From positions 1 through 64,000 of the forward strand of contig NZ_JABAEF010000027.1 of the NCBI RefSeq assembly GCF_023701945.1: a DNA stretch of 64,000 nt, read 5' to 3'. Numbering within the stretch: the stretch's first letter is position 1; each line of letters opens with the position of its first letter. The notes below the pieces were generated by a model that saw only the letters and a program-made list of their open reading frames with translations, had not been told where the DNA came from and made no database searches. Source of the DNA: Rhizobium sp. CG5. Its GTDB lineage: Bacteria > Pseudomonadota > Alphaproteobacteria > Rhizobiales > Rhizobiaceae. The position numbers and the translations under genes were made by a program. This document shows positions 8,290 to 16,805 of this stretch, piece by piece.

Positions 8290-9257
8290 TGAAGGGCTTC
8301 GACCCCAAGTTCAAGGATTTCCCCGATTACATCATCGGCATTACCAAGGAGATCTGGGAAGATCGCGGCATTGCCACGCTGCATCAGTATTACGCGCCGG
8401 ACATCGTCGTCCGCTCGCCAACCTCGGTAGTGATCGGCAACAATGGCGTCATCGCCGCGACCATGGCGACGCTTTCGGAGTTTCCGGATCGCACGTTGCT
8501 CGGCGAGGATGTGATATGGTCGGGTACTCCGGAGGACGGCATGCTGTCGTCGCACCGGCTTTTTTCCCAAGCCACGCATACCGGCGACGGTGTTTACGGC
8601 AAAGCCACCGGTAGAAAGCTCTCCTACCGCATTCTCGCAGACTGCCATGCCATCGACAACCAGATCAACGACGAGTGGCTGGTTCGCGACCAGGGCGCAA
8701 TCGTCCGCCAGATGGGCTGGGAGCCGCTCGCCTATGTTCGTGACCTGATCGAGCGGGAAGGTGGCCCGGATGCCTGCGTCAAACCGTTGACGCCCGCCAA
8801 CGACCGCCCGGGTCCCTATGCCGGGCATGGCAATAACAACGCGTGGGGCCAGAAATATGCCGACATCCTCACCCGCCTGATGCGAGCCGACATGGCACTC
8901 ATCCCGGTGGAATACGACCGGGCCTGCCAAGTCGAATATCCGGGCGGATTTACCGGTCACGGCCATGGCGATGTGGACCGCTTCTGGCTGGGCGTCCGAG
9001 CGAGTTTCCCGAATGCGGATTTCAAGATCGAACATGTGATCGGCCGCGACGATCCGATGATGCCGCCGCGCGCGGCTGTCCGTTGGAGCCTGCATGGCAA
9101 GCATGATGGCTGGGGCGTTTTCGGGACGCCGACGGGCGCCGAGGTCTATGTTCTTGGCATAAGCCATGCGGAATTCGGCTCATGGGGTTTGAGACGGGAA
9201 TTCACCCTGTTCGACGAGACCGCGATCTGGAAGCAGATCGTGCTGAAGATGGAATAG
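8289..9257 (+). CDS. Second tandem SnoaL/NTF2-fold protein
   Basis: This 322-residue cytoplasmic protein has two NTF2-like domains, about residues 10-160 and 180-320. The first contains a GDGVYGKATGRKLSYRILAD segment and the second GWGVFGTPTGAEVYVLGISH, each matching the glycine-threonine-glycine turn and following strand of SnoaL-like proteins. It overlaps the regulator's stop codon by one base and closes the operon, so it is probably controlled by its own neighbour. It resembles the divergent 1034-2107 product in domain plan but not closely in sequence, so the two may act at different steps or as a hetero-complex. No catalytic assignment is possible. Confidence 0.75.
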   Translation: MKGFDPKFKDFPDYIIGITKEIWEDRGIATLHQYYAPDIVVRSPTSVVIGNNGVIAATMATLSEFPDRTLLGEDVIWSGTPEDGMLSSHRLFSQATHTGDGVYGKATGRKLSYRILADCHAIDNQINDEWLVRDQGAIVRQMGWEPLAYVRDLIEREGGPDACVKPLTPANDRPGPYAGHGNNNAWGQKYADILTRLMRADMALIPVEYDRACQVEYPGGFTGHGHGDVDRFWLGVRASFPNADFKIEHVIGRDDPMMPPRAAVRWSLHGKHDGWGVFGTPTGAEVYVLGISHAEFGSWGLRREFTLFDETAIWKQIVLKME

Positions 9258-9724
9258 GATCTATCCCTGCGCGGCGACAAACCCGGGTTCGCTCCAATTT
9301 ATGACGTGCTCCCAACCGTTCCCTACGCACCGGCAGATGCCCTGGCGCTGTCGCTTGCCGGTGAGCGCTCCTTCAAGGTGGTGAATGCACAGCGATTGAA
9401 AGTCTTCGCCAATCGCCTACGTTTGCCGGAAGCCGCGGTGCTGCCGTCGAACGTGTCAACGAGCTTTGGTAGTCGCTGCAGGAGCGTGAGGTCGTTCCGG
9501 CAAAGGAGCTCGCAAAAACCGCAAGCGTTGCCCTTGGTCCACCCCAAATTCCTAATATTACAGCATCGACTGACACGTCGATAGTCGATATTTCGTCGGC
9601 CTCTGGCGATGTTGAGTGTCGCTGAACCATCCCCGTGATACCCGAGGTGTCCCGGTGCCGATACGCATGATAAACCCCTGTTATTCCCAACGTTGATGGG
9701 GTCATCTCTGTATGCCGAATCACA
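9258..9724. other. Degraded region left of the IS110 remnant
   Basis: No intact gene is visible in these 467 bases. In one plus-strand frame, interrupted by a stop near 9472, there is a coding-like stretch (EREVVPAKELAKTASVALG, 9480-9540). Other frames are open only in short pieces. The region looks like eroded mobile DNA placed between the end of the SnoaL gene and the truncated transposase. Confidence 0.4.
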
Positions 9725-10603
9725 GCCTGCGCCGCTTCGCATCACTGGGCGCGGTTGCTGACGGGGTTCGGAAATGAGGTAAAGCTGATCGCGCCACATT
9801 TGGTGAAGCCCTACGTCAAGCGCGGCAAGAATGATGCCGCCGATGCCGAAGCGCTATGCGAGGCGATGAGCCTCCCGTCGTTTGTTCCGGTGAAGAGTGC
9901 GGATCAGCAAGCCGCGCTGATGTTCATGGGCATGCGTGAGCGCTCTGTCGCCGCACAGACGCAGCTTGCCAATACAATTCGTGGCTATGCAGCAGAGTTC
10001 GGGCTGACTGCAGCCAAAGGCATGTTTCATATTCCGCTCCTTCTGGAGCGCATCATGATCGACGAAACCGTACCAGTCATGGCGCGTGATCTGCTCGCAT
10101 CACTCGCTGAGGAATTTGCCCAGTTGGGTGTGCGCCTGAAAGAGGTGGAGGCAAAGCTGATGGCCTGGTATCGCAACAATGAATGTTGTCGCCGTCTTGC
10201 AAAGATCCCTGGCGTCGGACCAATTGGCGCGATCTTGCCGGTGATGAAAGCGCCTGCACCGGAACAGTTCACATCCGGAAGGCAGTTTGCCGCCTGGATG
10301 GGCCTGACGCCCAAAGATCATTCGACTGCGGGCAAAGTCAGGCTCGGTGTTATTACGAGAGCCGGCGATGAAGCATTGCGTAAGACACTGGTTGTGGGCG
10401 CAACCTCATCGCTTCGACAGATAAGAGCGGGACGAGGCAGGCACACTTCATCATGGCCTGTAGAATTGCTCAAGCGCAGGCCGCCAAAACTCGCGGCTGT
10501 CGCGTTGGCCAATAAGATCGCAAGGATCGCCTGGAAAATGATGGTGACCGGCGAGTCTTATACGGGCAACGCTGCGCGACCGGCTGTGGCCTGCGCGGCG
10601 TAA
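9722..10603 (+). pseudogene. N-terminally truncated IS110/IS1111-type transposase
   Basis: Homology begins abruptly at about 9725 with ACAASHHWARLLTGFGNEV and continues through VKPYVKRGKNDAADAEALCEA, the second half of the DEDD RuvC-like domain. It ends with an intact C-terminal Transposase_20 region (LAKIPGVGPIGAI, FAAWMGLTPKDHSTAGK). About 70 N-terminal residues that normally carry the first catalytic aspartate (the GLDIAK region) are missing, and the preceding sequence does not match in any frame, so the element cannot be autonomous. The open frame has only a TTG at 9755 as a possible start. It is followed by about 170 bases that look like the right flank of the element, then an unrelated ardC tail. 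Confidence 0.85.
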
Positions 10604-10776
10604 AGAGATCAGTCGGTCACGGTCAGCCGGATACAGACGCTACCGTGCTGAACTGATGCGTGAACTTGCAGGAAACGAGTAGATGGTGTGATCGCTCGAT
10701 CCGAGACGCGGTACACTTCGCAGATGCCAATGGCCCAACGAGGCCGAACAAGTGTTTGGAACCGACGTCGCGGACT

Positions 10777-11013
10777 GAAGGTTATGCCCGCGAGGAATTG
10801 GTTGCCGAGCTTGGCGCAGCATTTTTGTGCGCCGATCTGGAATTGACGCCGGAGCCTCGTGCGGACCACTCGGCCTATATTCAGGGCTGGCTTAAGGTGC
10901 TGAAGGAAGACAAGCGCGCAATCTTCAGCGCCGCCGCCCATGCGCAGCGCGCCGCCGATTTCCTGCGCGGTCTGCAAAGCGTTGCGGACACCGAGGAAGG
11001 AGCCGCCGCGTAA
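10777..11013 (+). pseudogene. C-terminal fragment of ArdC-like antirestriction protein
   Basis: The last 78 residues of a 117-codon frame (EGYAREELVAELGAAFLCADLEL to the stop at 11013) match the C-terminal zincin-type part of ArdC-like proteins (DUF1738/DUF6782 group), which protect incoming plasmid DNA. The region includes the usual HSAYIQGWLKVL and AADFLRGL segments. The N-terminal single-strand DNA-binding domain is absent. The 39 codons before it are IS110 flank read in frame. This is a relic of a conjugative plasmid or integrative element, cut by the IS110-type insertion. Confidence 0.75.
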
Positions 11014-11956
11014 GAATGCCCGACTGACTCCCTTGCGTCGAGCGGAAATGGCTGTCGCCGTTCTCGGTGGCACGCTTACCAAGGCGCAGGCTGCCTGCGT
11101 CTATGCCGTTTCCCCGAAGATCGTGTCGCGCTGGGTTGAGCGCTTCAAACAGGGCGGGCGCTCTTCGATGGCCGACCGCTCGTCGCGGCCCAAGAGCAGT
11201 CCCCGCCAGACAGATGCGGTTTTGAGCGAGCGCATTGCCGCCCTTCGTCGCCAGCGCCTCACCGGCAAGCACATCTCCTTGGAAACAGGCGTGTCGCCCG
11301 CCACGGTCAGCCGCGTCCTCAAGCGGGCCGGCCTGTCCCGGATGAAGGACATTGCTCCAGCCGAACCCGTCGTGCGCTATGAGTATGCCGAGCCAGGCGG
11401 CCTGATCCATCTCGACATCAAGCGCCTCGGTCGCTTCAATCGGGTCGGCCATCGCATCAGCGGCGACAGGGCCGGCCAGAGCAATTCACGCGGCATTGGC
11501 TGGGAATACGTGCATGTCTGCATCGACGATGCCTCTCGCATCGCGTTTACCGACATCTTCCCGAACGAGAAGGCTGAAAGCGCCATCGCGTTCCTCAAGG
11601 CGGCCTTGAGTTATTACGAAAGCCTCGGCATTACGGTCACACGGGTCATGACCGACAACGGCTCCTGTTACATCGCCAAGGATTTCGCAAAAGCCTGCAA
11701 GGCGATCGGTCTCAAGCATATCCGTACCAAACCTTATACACCAAAGACCAACGGCAAGGCGGAGCGCTTCATCCAAACCGCGTTACGAGAATGGGCCTAC
11801 GCACGTGCATATCCATCCTCAGATCATCGCAAAGCGCATCTGCCGAGATGGAACCACATGTACAATTGGCATCGCCCTCACGGCAGTCTAAAATCACAAA
11901 CGCCGATCAGTCGCCTCCCTCATATGCGGGACAACCTCTTGAGGCTCCACATCTAG
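10940..11956 (+). CDS. IS481-family transposase
   Basis: This is a DDE transposase of the IS481 type. True homology runs from about 11012 (KNARLTPLRRAEMAVAVL) to the end. It consists of an N-terminal helix-turn-helix region, an HTH with TGVSPATVSRVLKRAGL, and an rve integrase core with LIHLDIKRLGR, RVMTDNGSCY and NGKAERFIQ supplying the D, D and E residues. It ends with the family's typical RPHGSL...NLLRLHI tail. The ATG at 10940 lies in the ardC fragment in another frame, so the first 24 codons are not transposase sequence and the natural start has probably been lost. The catalytic core is intact. I could not find clear terminal inverted repeats. Confidence 0.82.
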   Translation: MRSAPPISCAVCKALRTPRKEPPRKNARLTPLRRAEMAVAVLGGTLTKAQAACVYAVSPKIVSRWVERFKQGGRSSMADRSSRPKSSPRQTDAVLSERIAALRRQRLTGKHISLETGVSPATVSRVLKRAGLSRMKDIAPAEPVVRYEYAEPGGLIHLDIKRLGRFNRVGHRISGDRAGQSNSRGIGWEYVHVCIDDASRIAFTDIFPNEKAESAIAFLKAALSYYESLGITVTRVMTDNGSCYIAKDFAKACKAIGLKHIRTKPYTPKTNGKAERFIQTALREWAYARAYPSSDHRKAHLPRWNHMYNWHRPHGSLKSQTPISRLPHMRDNLLRLHI

Positions 11957-12272
11957 TGACGTTGGAAGGGGTGTTTTGCGCCTTCGTTCCTGTCATTCGG
12001 AGCTTCTTGCTAAGCCCTGAAAAGCCGCCATTGGTAGACAGGGCGAAGGAGCGGAGCAGAAATCACTGCAGTTGTAGGCTGTCGGGGCGGGTTAGCGCGC
12101 GCCGACCTGTTCTTGCGGAAGCGCACATCCTCTAAATTCTGATGCCCTAACATCGAATAGGTCGCGTACTCTTCCGCTTAAATGTGCGAGCGCCGCGCGC
12201 GGAGTTGTTTAGCGAATATCGCTCTGGACCCGCAGTTCTGGATTCAACTTCCCGGCCTGTCGAATACCCTTC
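11957..12272. other. Non-coding stretch right of IS481
   Basis: No gene can be supported in these 316 bases. The open frames have no domain match or ribosome binding site. The stretch presumably holds the right end of the IS481 copy and old flanking sequence before the convergent GntR-type gene. Confidence 0.4.
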
Positions 12273-13025
12273 TCAGGAAAAATTCTCTAAAACGGCCAGG
12301 AATGTGTGCCGATCGCCTTGTCCCTCGGTCAGCCGAACGCGCCCCTCGATGTCGGCCAGATGGTGATCCATCAGCTGTTGTGCTTTTGACAGGTCCTTTG
12401 CTTTCAGGGCGCCGACAATCTGGCGGTGGTGATCGGCGCCGCAATCGTCTTTCCGCTCTTCCTCGTAAAGCGCCATGACGAGGGAGAGACGCGCAACGAT
12501 CTTCGACAGCATCTCCGTCAAGACGGCATTGCCACCAAGCTCTGCCAAAACGACATGGAACTTGCCCGACAGCACCGTTTTCGACTTTTCATCACCATGG
12601 TGATGGATGTGCTCTTCCTCATCAGTCAGCTTTTCCAGCGCGTCCAGCTGATCGGTGGTCGCGTGGTGCAGGACAAGCTCCAGTATGACATGCTCAAGCT
12701 TGCGCCGGGCCTCGAACAAAGCCTTCGCCTCTTCGATGCCGGGCTCAGCCACAAACGTGCCGCGGTTTTTCTTGCGTTCCAGAAGATGGTCGCTCTCCAG
12801 AACGCCGAGCGCGCCCCGCACGACCGTGCGGCTCACGCCGAAGTGGTCGGCAATCGCGTCCTCAAGGATCTTGACGCCGGGCTTGAGCGCGCCTTCGCCG
12901 ATCGCCGTGGCAAGGGTGATGCGGATGCGTTCCGTAACATCGTCATGGGCGCTCTCGGCCGCGTCCACCGGGCCGTTGGCCTTCGGTGCAGGCTTGGCGC
13001 CCTGACGTCGTGTCGTCCTCTTCAT
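12273..13025 (-). CDS. GntR-family regulator, FCD subgroup
   Basis: This 250-residue repressor-type regulator has a winged HTH at about residues 30-95 (VTERIRITLATAIGEGALKPG, FGVSRTVVRGALGVLE, NRGTFVAEP), then an all-helical FCD ligand domain containing FHVVLAELGGNAVL and the HHRQIVGALKAKD segment. In FCD proteins Asp and His residues there bind a metal and a carboxylate effector. The ATG at 13025 has GAGGTGG eight bases upstream, which makes it better than the GTG at 13037. It follows the TIM barrel gene on the same strand after 145 bases that include a hairpin and a palindrome, so it may have its own promoter. It probably controls the 13171-16189 transport genes. Confidence 0.87.
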   Translation of the reverse strand: MKRTTRRQGAKPAPKANGPVDAAESAHDDVTERIRITLATAIGEGALKPGVKILEDAIADHFGVSRTVVRGALGVLESDHLLERKKNRGTFVAEPGIEEAKALFEARRKLEHVILELVLHHATTDQLDALEKLTDEEEHIHHHGDEKSKTVLSGKFHVVLAELGGNAVLTEMLSKIVARLSLVMALYEEERKDDCGADHHRQIVGALKAKDLSKAQQLMDHHLADIEGRVRLTEGQGDRHTFLAVLENFS

Positions 13026-13067
13026 GTCTGTTTCCACCTCAGATCAAGCGACCTAATTATTTTCATG

Positions 13068-13077
13068 GGAATATTCC
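13068..13077. promoter_or_regulatory. GGAATATTCC palindrome upstream of GntR gene
   Basis: A perfect ten-base palindrome lies 43 bases upstream of the regulator's start codon. The position would suit autoregulation, but no second copy was found, so the role is only a suggestion. Confidence 0.3.
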
Positions 13078-13128
13078 TGCGTATATGCGTTCGGTGCCAA
13101 AAGTCGAGATCTTCCCACGGTTTTTCGG

Positions 13129-13156
13129 AGCACCGGCAACAACCGCCGCCGGTGCT
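13129..13156 (-). terminator. Strong hairpin after the TIM barrel gene
   Basis: AGCACCGGC (13129-13137) pairs perfectly with GCCGGTGCT (13148-13156) around a ten-base loop. It lies 15 bases past the TIM barrel stop on the minus strand. No U-run follows in that direction, so it is either a weak or Rho-assisted terminator or an mRNA-stabilising hairpin. Confidence 0.45.
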
Positions 13157-13170
13157 GAAACTTTGCCCCG

Positions 13171-14301
13171 TCAGGCTGCCCGCTGTTTCGTGGACGGCGT
13201 CGAGAGCGGAATTCCAGTCTCCGTGCAAACCTCTTCGATATGTCGGGCCGAACTTTTGATGAACTCTACCGCTTCGCTGTAGCCATAGGACTGGTTCTCA
13301 TAGGTCGGGTAGCCATACTGGCTGGCCTCATAGGATTCCCAATCCGGAATTTCACCGGAGGCCACGCGTTTCTCGAACGCGTCCACCAGGGCCAGATAGG
13401 CCTCCAGTTCTTCCGTGCTCAGGTCGGGATGGCCGGCGCGCCAGATCGGATCGTTGATCTCGATGCATTGGCGAGGATTGGGTATGCGCGGCCTGTCCTC
13501 GACGGATGCCGCGACCTCCAGGGAGAGGTTCAGGTCGGGATTGGCCTTGGCGAGGATGGGGATGATCGCCGCGAAATCGACAATGCCGCGACCGACGGGC
13601 CTCGTCTGGAAATCAAGACCCCCTGCTGTATGGCCGACATAGGCATCCTTTATATGGGTCTGGCGGACATAGGGAGCCACGCGTCTTGCGGCAAAGACCG
13701 GGTGCTCTGCGCGTTGAAGGCCATTGGCCGTGTCGAAGACCACGCCCATGCAATCCTCACCCACCTTCTCGATCAGCCGGAGGATTTCGAAGGAGGTGAT
13801 CTCGTCATGGGTCTCCGTGTTGAGATGGACGCCATGGGCGCGCGCCACGGGGGCAAGTTTCAACAGTACCCTTTCGATGGCCAACAATTGCTCGTCCCAG
13901 GTGACATCGGTCCGGAAGCGGTCATTGGCTAGGCGCCCGCGATATTCTGATTTGAAATTTCCCGGCGACACCCAGAGCTCGCGGCAGCCGATGGCCGCAC
14001 TTGCTTCTATCATGCGGGTGAAACCGAGCATGACGTCGCCATCGCCGATGGCCCGGAGCTCCGGGGCCTCCGCACTGCAATAGGGGTTGATTTTGCCGAC
14101 GCCCGCTTCGAGATAAAGGCCAAGCTCGTCGGCTTTGGTCCGGATGTCGCGTAGTTCGCCCTTGTCCAGCGTCGCGCTCATGTCGAGGATCGTGCTGAAG
14201 AAGATGCCACCGAGACCCAGTTCCTTGACGTGGTCCAGGCTTTTGAGCGGCCCGCGTTTTTTCGCTTCGGGCAGTTTCTGTCCGTCTATGCCTAGTCTCA
14301 T
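13171..14301 (-). CDS. Xylose isomerase-like TIM barrel protein
   Basis: This 376-residue soluble protein belongs to the sugar phosphate isomerase/epimerase (AP endonuclease 2-like) superfamily. It shows the barrel strands with metal-site acidic and histidine residues: LYLEAGVGKINPY early, GVHLNTETHDEITSFEIL, GVVFDTANGL, RQTHIKDAYVG and LSLEVAASVEDRPR. These are the E, D, H and E positions expected for a divalent metal. The ATG at 14301 preceded by AGGA is preferred. The open frame to 14412 would run into the permease gene. Fused to the usual domain is a C-terminal stretch of about 90 residues ending in SARHIEEVCTETGIPL. The reaction (epimerase, isomerase or dehydratase) cannot be read from sequence. 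Confidence 0.82.
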   Translation of the reverse strand: MRLGIDGQKLPEAKKRGPLKSLDHVKELGLGGIFFSTILDMSATLDKGELRDIRTKADELGLYLEAGVGKINPYCSAEAPELRAIGDGDVMLGFTRMIEASAAIGCRELWVSPGNFKSEYRGRLANDRFRTDVTWDEQLLAIERVLLKLAPVARAHGVHLNTETHDEITSFEILRLIEKVGEDCMGVVFDTANGLQRAEHPVFAARRVAPYVRQTHIKDAYVGHTAGGLDFQTRPVGRGIVDFAAIIPILAKANPDLNLSLEVAASVEDRPRIPNPRQCIEINDPIWRAGHPDLSTEELEAYLALVDAFEKRVASGEIPDWESYEASQYGYPTYENQSYGYSEAVEFIKSSARHIEEVCTETGIPLSTPSTKQRAA

Positions 14302-14380
14302 GATCTGATCCTTGATGTTTCCTGATCGGATGCGCTGCAATGGCGATCCTGGTTGGTTGATGGATTGAACGGGCGATATG

Positions 14381-15253
14381 TCAGGCGCGTCGGGGCGTGC
14401 CTTGCTGCGCATCGGCGTTCCGGCCTTTCGGGGCTAGGTGCTTTTCCAGAAAATGTTGGCCGATCGATGCGATGGTTGTGATGAGCAGGTACCAGAGCGA
14501 GGCCACGCACAAGAGCTCGATGACAAGGAAGTTGCGCGCGTAGATGGCCTGCGCCTGGGTCAGCAAATCCTGCATGCCGATGACGGAAACGATGGCGCTG
14601 GCCTTCAGCATACCGATCGCCTGGTTGCCGGTCGGCGGCACGATCAGGCGGATCGCCTGGGGCAGAACCACGGTTCGAAGGGTCTGGAGCGGGCGCAAGC
14701 CCAGTGACGAGGCCGCCTCGCGCTGGCCACGATCGACGGCCGTCAATCCGCCGCGAATGATCTCGCTCATGTTCGCGGCTTCATGCAGGCCGAGCGCCAG
14801 GAAGCCGGCAAGCGCCGGCGTGACGAGTTCGTTGATCGAGATGGAATAGTGGCCCACGCCCACCATCGGAATGAACAGCGCGATGTTGAACCAGAAGAAG
14901 ATCTGGACGATGAGCGGTACGCCGCGAAACCACCAGACGAAGGCGACGGCAATCGCTTTCAAGACGATATTCTGGCTGGTGGCCATGATCGCAACGATGC
15001 AGCCGAAGGCGACGCCGAACACCATCGCGCCCGCCGTCAGTTGCAAGGTGAGAGCAACGCCGTCGAGGATAACCGGATCGACCATGTAGCGGGGTATTTC
15101 GCCCCACTGAACAGTCTGGTTTCGTGCGATCGTGGTGGCGAAGAGCGCCAGCGCGAGGATTGCGCTGGTACCGGTTGCGATCTGCCCCCACCGGATCGGC
15201 TTGCCGACCGGAGGTGCGATGGCCATGCTGACGGGTTGAGCAAACAGCGACAT
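14381..15253 (-). CDS. Polar amino acid-type ABC permease
   Basis: This 290-residue inner-membrane permease belongs to the HisM/GlnP family. After an N-terminal helix (residues 25-45) comes the typical LDGVALTLQLTAGAMVFGVAFG segment, then FRGVPLIVQIFFWFN, the family's hallmark, and the coupling loop GLTAVDRGQREAASSLGLRP. It starts four bases after the stop of the binding-protein gene, so the two form one unit. No ATPase gene of the HisP/GlnQ type follows here or elsewhere in the window, so the importer must borrow an ATPase encoded elsewhere. Confidence 0.87.
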   Translation of the reverse strand: MSLFAQPVSMAIAPPVGKPIRWGQIATGTSAILALALFATTIARNQTVQWGEIPRYMVDPVILDGVALTLQLTAGAMVFGVAFGCIVAIMATSQNIVLKAIAVAFVWWFRGVPLIVQIFFWFNIALFIPMVGVGHYSISINELVTPALAGFLALGLHEAANMSEIIRGGLTAVDRGQREAASSLGLRPLQTLRTVVLPQAIRLIVPPTGNQAIGMLKASAIVSVIGMQDLLTQAQAIYARNFLVIELLCVASLWYLLITTIASIGQHFLEKHLAPKGRNADAQQGTPRRA

Positions 15254-15256
15254 GGC

Positions 15257-16189
15257 TCAGTTCACCGGCATGCTGGCGGCGTCGTTGAACTTGACGGTCG
15301 TCACCGCCAGCGGACCGAGGCCCCATTTTTCCATGATCGTCTTGTAGGCGCCGCTGTCGACCATATGTTGCAAGGAAGCGATGACCGCGTCCCGCAGCTC
15401 CGGATTGTCCTTCGACGTCAGCATGCCGAGATAGCCGACAGCCAGGCGGACATCCGGCAGGGCCTGCAGGCCGACGCCCTTGCCGGTCTGGTTTTCCGTG
15501 GTGTAGACGCTCGTCGCATAACCGTTGACGGTGGCGTCGGCGCGGCCGGTGCGAACGGCCTGCAGAACGTCAGGCATTTTCGGGATCGACATGATGGTCA
15601 TCGCTGTCGCGCATTTTGCCGATGCGGCTTCCACCAGGCGCGCCTGGAACGTGCCGACGGGCACGGCGACCTTCTTGCCGCAGAGGTCCTCCATGCTCTT
15701 GATGCCAAGGGGATTGCCCTTGATGGTCATGATCGTCGTGGCGTCGAACATGTAGTCGATGACATCGACCTGTTTTTCCAGCTCCACATCGTCGTTGATG
15801 CCGGAGATGGTCATGTCGAAGCGCTTGGACAGGACGGCCGGCACGATCGCGGCGCCGGCGCCGACATTGGTCATCTGTACATCTATGCCGAGAATGACGC
15901 CCAGTGCTGCGGCAATATCGGCATCGATCCCGATGAGCTTTCCGTCCTCTGCCTGGAAGCTGATCGGCGGCGTCAGGTCGGTTGCCACCTTGATCGTCTT
16001 TTTGTCCTTGATCGCAGGTGGCAGGCGATCCGCGAGTGTCTGTTCGAACGCGACGCCGGGCAGTTTGGCGACGTCCGCATCCGGCACCATCTTGACGGCG
16101 GACCCTTCTGCGGCCTGTGTCGAGGTTGCAAGCAGCGCGAGCGCGATACCAGCCAGGCCGCCTTTGAGACTTTTTGTGAAGCTGCGCAT
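15257..16189 (-). CDS. Polar amino acid-type ABC binding protein
   Basis: This is a periplasmic binding protein of family 3 (SBP_bac_3), 310 residues, with a Sec signal peptide (MRSFTKSLKGGLAGIALALLATSTQA). The mature part has the family's TPPISFQAEDGKLIGIDADIAAALG signature near residue 72, the FDMTISGINDD segment and a C-terminal KWGLGPL. Binding of a free amino acid or a related small polar compound is expected, but the ligand is unknown. It is the first gene of the minus-strand unit with the permease and the TIM barrel protein, read from the AT-rich region at 16190-16805. Confidence 0.87.
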   Translation of the reverse strand: MRSFTKSLKGGLAGIALALLATSTQAAEGSAVKMVPDADVAKLPGVAFEQTLADRLPPAIKDKKTIKVATDLTPPISFQAEDGKLIGIDADIAAALGVILGIDVQMTNVGAGAAIVPAVLSKRFDMTISGINDDVELEKQVDVIDYMFDATTIMTIKGNPLGIKSMEDLCGKKVAVPVGTFQARLVEAASAKCATAMTIMSIPKMPDVLQAVRTGRADATVNGYATSVYTTENQTGKGVGLQALPDVRLAVGYLGMLTSKDNPELRDAVIASLQHMVDSGAYKTIMEKWGLGPLAVTTVKFNDAASMPVN

Positions 16190-16805
16190 GTGATCCCCTT
16201 GTCGCTTTTTATCGGCGTGAATTTACGCAAGCCTTAATGCAATCGGTGTGCCACCTTGGTCGATGGATTTTTAGTGCACTGTTTTTAAATGATTATTTTT
16301 GGCGTTGGCGGTCTTCAGAAGTTACGAATAAAGTTTCGCATAAACATTCGAAAAGTGCTGATTAAAAAATCGGCGCGCGTATCGATCCAGATGCGTGAAT
16401 TGGCGAGCGGTTGCCTAAGTCTCTGCTTTGGCAAGGCATTTTTCTGCTTACCCGTCTGGCGTGGAGAATGGTCTGTAGCGATTCCATCCGAAAAATCCCT
16501 CATTCAAGCCTCAAATGCTGCTTAATGCGTGAGCGATTTCGACGAAAGTTGCACATATTTTATATTCGGCAGTATGTTCGGATAAATATTATTGTAAAGG
16601 TTCGAAACCTACTAAATCATAAATAAGCATATATAAACAGTAAGTTGTGGATACTGACCGGACGTAATCCGAAAACTGGCATGCCGATTGCAGCTCCCCT
16701 GCCATGACCCAAACAGAAGCCAACATCGTCGTCCGACCGCGTCTCTGCCTGGTGCCGCCAAGCGCCGAGCGCTTGGACGACACGGCGCAACCGAAGGGGA
16801 TATTC
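16190..16805. promoter_or_regulatory. AT-rich divergent promoter region
   Basis: These 616 bases separate two divergent transport operons and are clearly richer in A and T than their surroundings, especially 16270-16400 and 16540-16650. They contain no supported gene. A perfect AGTGCACT palindrome at 16273-16280 lies 84 bases upstream of the minus-strand binding-protein start, and AGGTT-CGA-AACCT lies at 16598-16610. These are candidate regulator sites, neither of them confirmed by a second copy. Confidence 0.5.

Noticed and set aside
14783..16237. 484-codon plus-strand open frame
   Set aside because: It lies antisense to the clear binding protein and permease genes, has no domain and shows the arginine-, aspartate- and histidine-rich composition typical of shadow frames in GC-rich DNA.
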